Part shown: positions 62,551 to 64,000 of the stretch, one piece after another
How positions within the stretch are numbered: the stretch's first letter is position 1
How the letters are laid out: every line of letters starts with the position of its first letter
Assembly: GCA_949878425.1 (NCBI GenBank)
Contig: CATLAL010000002.1
Span: 62,001 to 126,000 of the forward strand
From: an uncultured Oscillospiraceae bacterium
GTDB taxonomy: Bacteria > Bacillota > Clostridia > Oscillospirales > Oscillospiraceae
Direction of reading: 5' to 3'
DNA: 64,000 nucleotides
Program-made: the position numbers and the translations under genes
The notes under the pieces: generated by a model
What the model saw: the letters and a program-made list of their open reading frames with translations, nothing else
Database searches by the model: none
What the model was told of the DNA's origin: nothing

Positions 62551-64000
62551 TGGTTTATCGCATTTTTGTGGAAAAGCGGCCCGGCCTCAGCCCGGAGGCG
62601 GGGAACCTGCTGGGCGACCTGCGGGGCTTTCTGGGCATCGGGGGCCTGGAGGGGGTCCGCATTCTGAACCGCTACGACGTGGAGGGCATTGAACCCGCGG
62701 TCTACGAGAAGGCCAAACACATCGTGTTCTCCGAGCCCCAGGTGGACGAGGTCTGGGACGAGACCTTCCCGGAGCCCCGGACCCTCCACAGCCGGCTGGC
62801 GGTGGAGGCCCTGCCGGGGCAGTTCGACCAGCGCGCCGACTCCTGCGCCCAGTGCGTGGCGCTGATGGCCGGCGTGGAGCGGCCTCTGGTCCGCCACGCC
62901 AAGGTGTACCTGCTGGAGGGGCGGCTCACCGGGGAGGACCTGGAGAAGATCAGGGGCTACCTCATCAACCCGGTGGAGAGCCGGGAGGCGTCCATGGACA
63001 AGCCGGAGACCCTGGTCCGCGCCCACGCCGCGCCCCCTATGGTGGAGACCCTCACCGGCTTCACCGGCCTGGACGGAGAGGGCCTGACCGCCCTGCTGGA
63101 GAAGCTGGGCCTCGCCATGGACCTGGACGACCTGAAGTTTTTGCAGGCCTACTTCCGGGACACCGAGCGCCGGGACCCCACCATCACCGAGGTCCGGGTG
63201 GTGGACACCTACTGGTCCGACCACTGCCGCCACACCACCTTCTCCACCCACCTGGAGCACATTGTCATTCAGGACAGCGCCGTCCAGGGGGCTTACCAGC
63301 GGTATCTGGCCGCCCGGGAGGAGGTCTACGGCCCGGAGAAGGCCGCCGTCCGGCCCCAGACCCTGATGGACATCGCCACCATCGGCGCGAAGGCACTGAA
63401 AAAGCGGGGCCTGCTCCCCGAGCTGGACGAGAGCGAGGAGATCAACGCCTGCTCCATCCATGTCCCCGCTGTGGTGGACGGCCGGGAGCAGGACTGGCTC
63501 CTCATGTTCAAAAACGAGACCCACAACCACCCAACTGAGATTGAGCCCTTCGGCGGCGCGGCCACCTGCATCGGCGGGTGCATCCGGGACCCCCTGTCCG
63601 GCCGGGCCTACGTCCACCAGGCCATGCGGGTCACCGGCTGCGGCGACCCGAGAGCAAGCTTTGAGGACACCCTCCCCGGCAAGCTGCCCCAGCGGAAGCT
63701 GGCCCAGACGGCGGCGGCGGGGTACAGCTCCTACGGCAACCAGATCGGCCTTGCCACCGGCCACGTGGCGGAGCTCTACCACCCCGGCTACATCGCCAAG
63801 CACCTGGAGTGCGGCGCGGTGGCGGCGGCGGCTCCGGCGGAGAACGTGCGCCGGGAGCGGCCCGCCCCCGGCGACGTGGTGATCCTTCTGGGGGGCCGCA
63901 CGGGCCGGGACGGCATCGGAGGGGCCACCGGAAGCTCCAAGAGCCACAATCTGAAATCCCTCACCACCATGGCCAGCGAGGTCCAGAAGGGCAACGCCCC
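62550..64000 (+). CDS. purL: Phosphoribosylformylglycinamidine synthase, partial at right edge
   Basis: 483 codons are present and the frame is open at the edge. VYRIFVEKRPGLSPEAGNLL and FVEKR-type start belong to the long single-chain PurL of Clostridia and Bacteroidetes. SDHCRHTTF, NETHNHPTEIEPFGGAATCIGG and GGRTGRDGIGGATGSS are FGAM synthase hallmarks. Amidates FGAR; the C-terminal glutaminase domain expected in this type lies outside the window. GGAGGGG precedes the ATG, which overlaps the purD stop. Confidence 0.95.
   Translation, partial: MVYRIFVEKRPGLSPEAGNLLGDLRGFLGIGGLEGVRILNRYDVEGIEPAVYEKAKHIVFSEPQVDEVWDETFPEPRTLHSRLAVEALPGQFDQRADSCAQCVALMAGVERPLVRHAKVYLLEGRLTGEDLEKIRGYLINPVESREASMDKPETLVRAHAAPPMVETLTGFTGLDGEGLTALLEKLGLAMDLDDLKFLQAYFRDTERRDPTITEVRVVDTYWSDHCRHTTFSTHLEHIVIQDSAVQGAYQRYLAAREEVYGPEKAAVRPQTLMDIATIGAKALKKRGLLPELDESEEINACSIHVPAVVDGREQDWLLMFKNETHNHPTEIEPFGGAATCIGGCIRDPLSGRAYVHQAMRVTGCGDPRASFEDTLPGKLPQRKLAQTAAAGYSSYGNQIGLATGHVAELYHPGYIAKHLECGAVAAAAPAENVRRERPAPGDVVILLGGRTGRDGIGGATGSSKSHNLKSLTTMASEVQKGNA

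Noticed and set aside
1..64000. CRISPR arrays, tRNA/rRNA genes, intact transposases or integrases
   Set aside because: None seen: no regularly spaced direct repeats, no tRNA T-loop patterns outside the TPP riboswitch, and no DDE, serine or tyrosine recombinase motifs in any convincing gene.

Overview
The window looks like a chromosomal segment of a high-GC, anaerobic Firmicute of the Oscillospiraceae/Flavonifractor type. This is an inference from three things: the strong Firmicutes expression signals (AGGAGG ribosome sites, TTGACA/TATAAT promoters with 17-base spacers, T-box, TPP and ZTP riboswitches), the anaerobe enzymes (acetyl-CoA synthase, reverse rubrerythrin, type III glutamine synthetase, rubredoxin-type proteins), and GC-rich codon use that leaves long shadow frames on the opposite strand. 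No rRNA, tRNA, CRISPR array or intact transposase was seen.

Layout. 1-2.8 kb: a BlaI-type repressor and an M56 (BlaR1-like) membrane protease cut by the left edge. 2.8-11 kb: nucleoside kinase, RlmD-type 23S rRNA methyltransferase, a beta-CASP nuclease, cold-shock protein, MntR-type regulator, YigZ/IMPACT protein and a GNAT acetyltransferase. 11-15.5 kb: a PadR/DUF4097/small membrane protein operon and phosphoglucomutase. 15.6-16.1 kb: a decayed kdpDE-like two-component system. 16.1-19 kb: TPP riboswitch-thiT and a tryptophan T-box in front of a TrpB2-type synthase. 19-27 kb: an FtsX-type ABC exporter, a MurT/GatD-like pair, a hydrolase and a DUF2087 protein. 27-35.5 kb: LepA with a duplicated 3' end, an XRE regulator and a 1667-residue surface protein with InlB B-repeats and SLH domains. 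35.7-41.6 kb: a methyltransferase, GlnN, RidA and a lone acetyl-CoA synthase AcsB. 41.6-48 kb is accessory: an AT-richer ABC transporter bounded by 25-bp direct repeats and preceded by an attenuator, a Fur/PerR-reverse rubrerythrin oxidative-stress cluster, and an AT-rich patch with a broken small gene, a lipoprotein and an XRE regulator. 48-52.4 kb: carAB. 52.5-64 kb: a ZTP-riboswitch-controlled purine operon, purE-(small membrane protein)-purC-purF-purM-purN-purO-purB-purH(AICARFT only)-purD-purL, with purL running off the right edge.

The divergent carAB and pur operons meet at 52.4-52.7 kb, so pyrimidine/arginine precursor and purine synthesis are controlled from one intergenic region. The purine operon shows two departures from the textbook set. 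The IMP cyclohydrolase is a separate PurO-type protein, and PurF lacks the N-terminal catalytic cysteine of its glutaminase domain. The GatD-like partner of MurT also lacks the expected glutaminase residues.

Intergenic regions carry at least two families of interspersed palindromic, MITE-like repeats. Family A has an AT-rich hairpin (core CTTTGTGAACAAAG flanked by T and A runs) and a second GC-containing hairpin. Family B has ends resembling TGCCTATCTACTCGATAGC followed by a G/C-rich tract. There are also several simpler hairpin groups.
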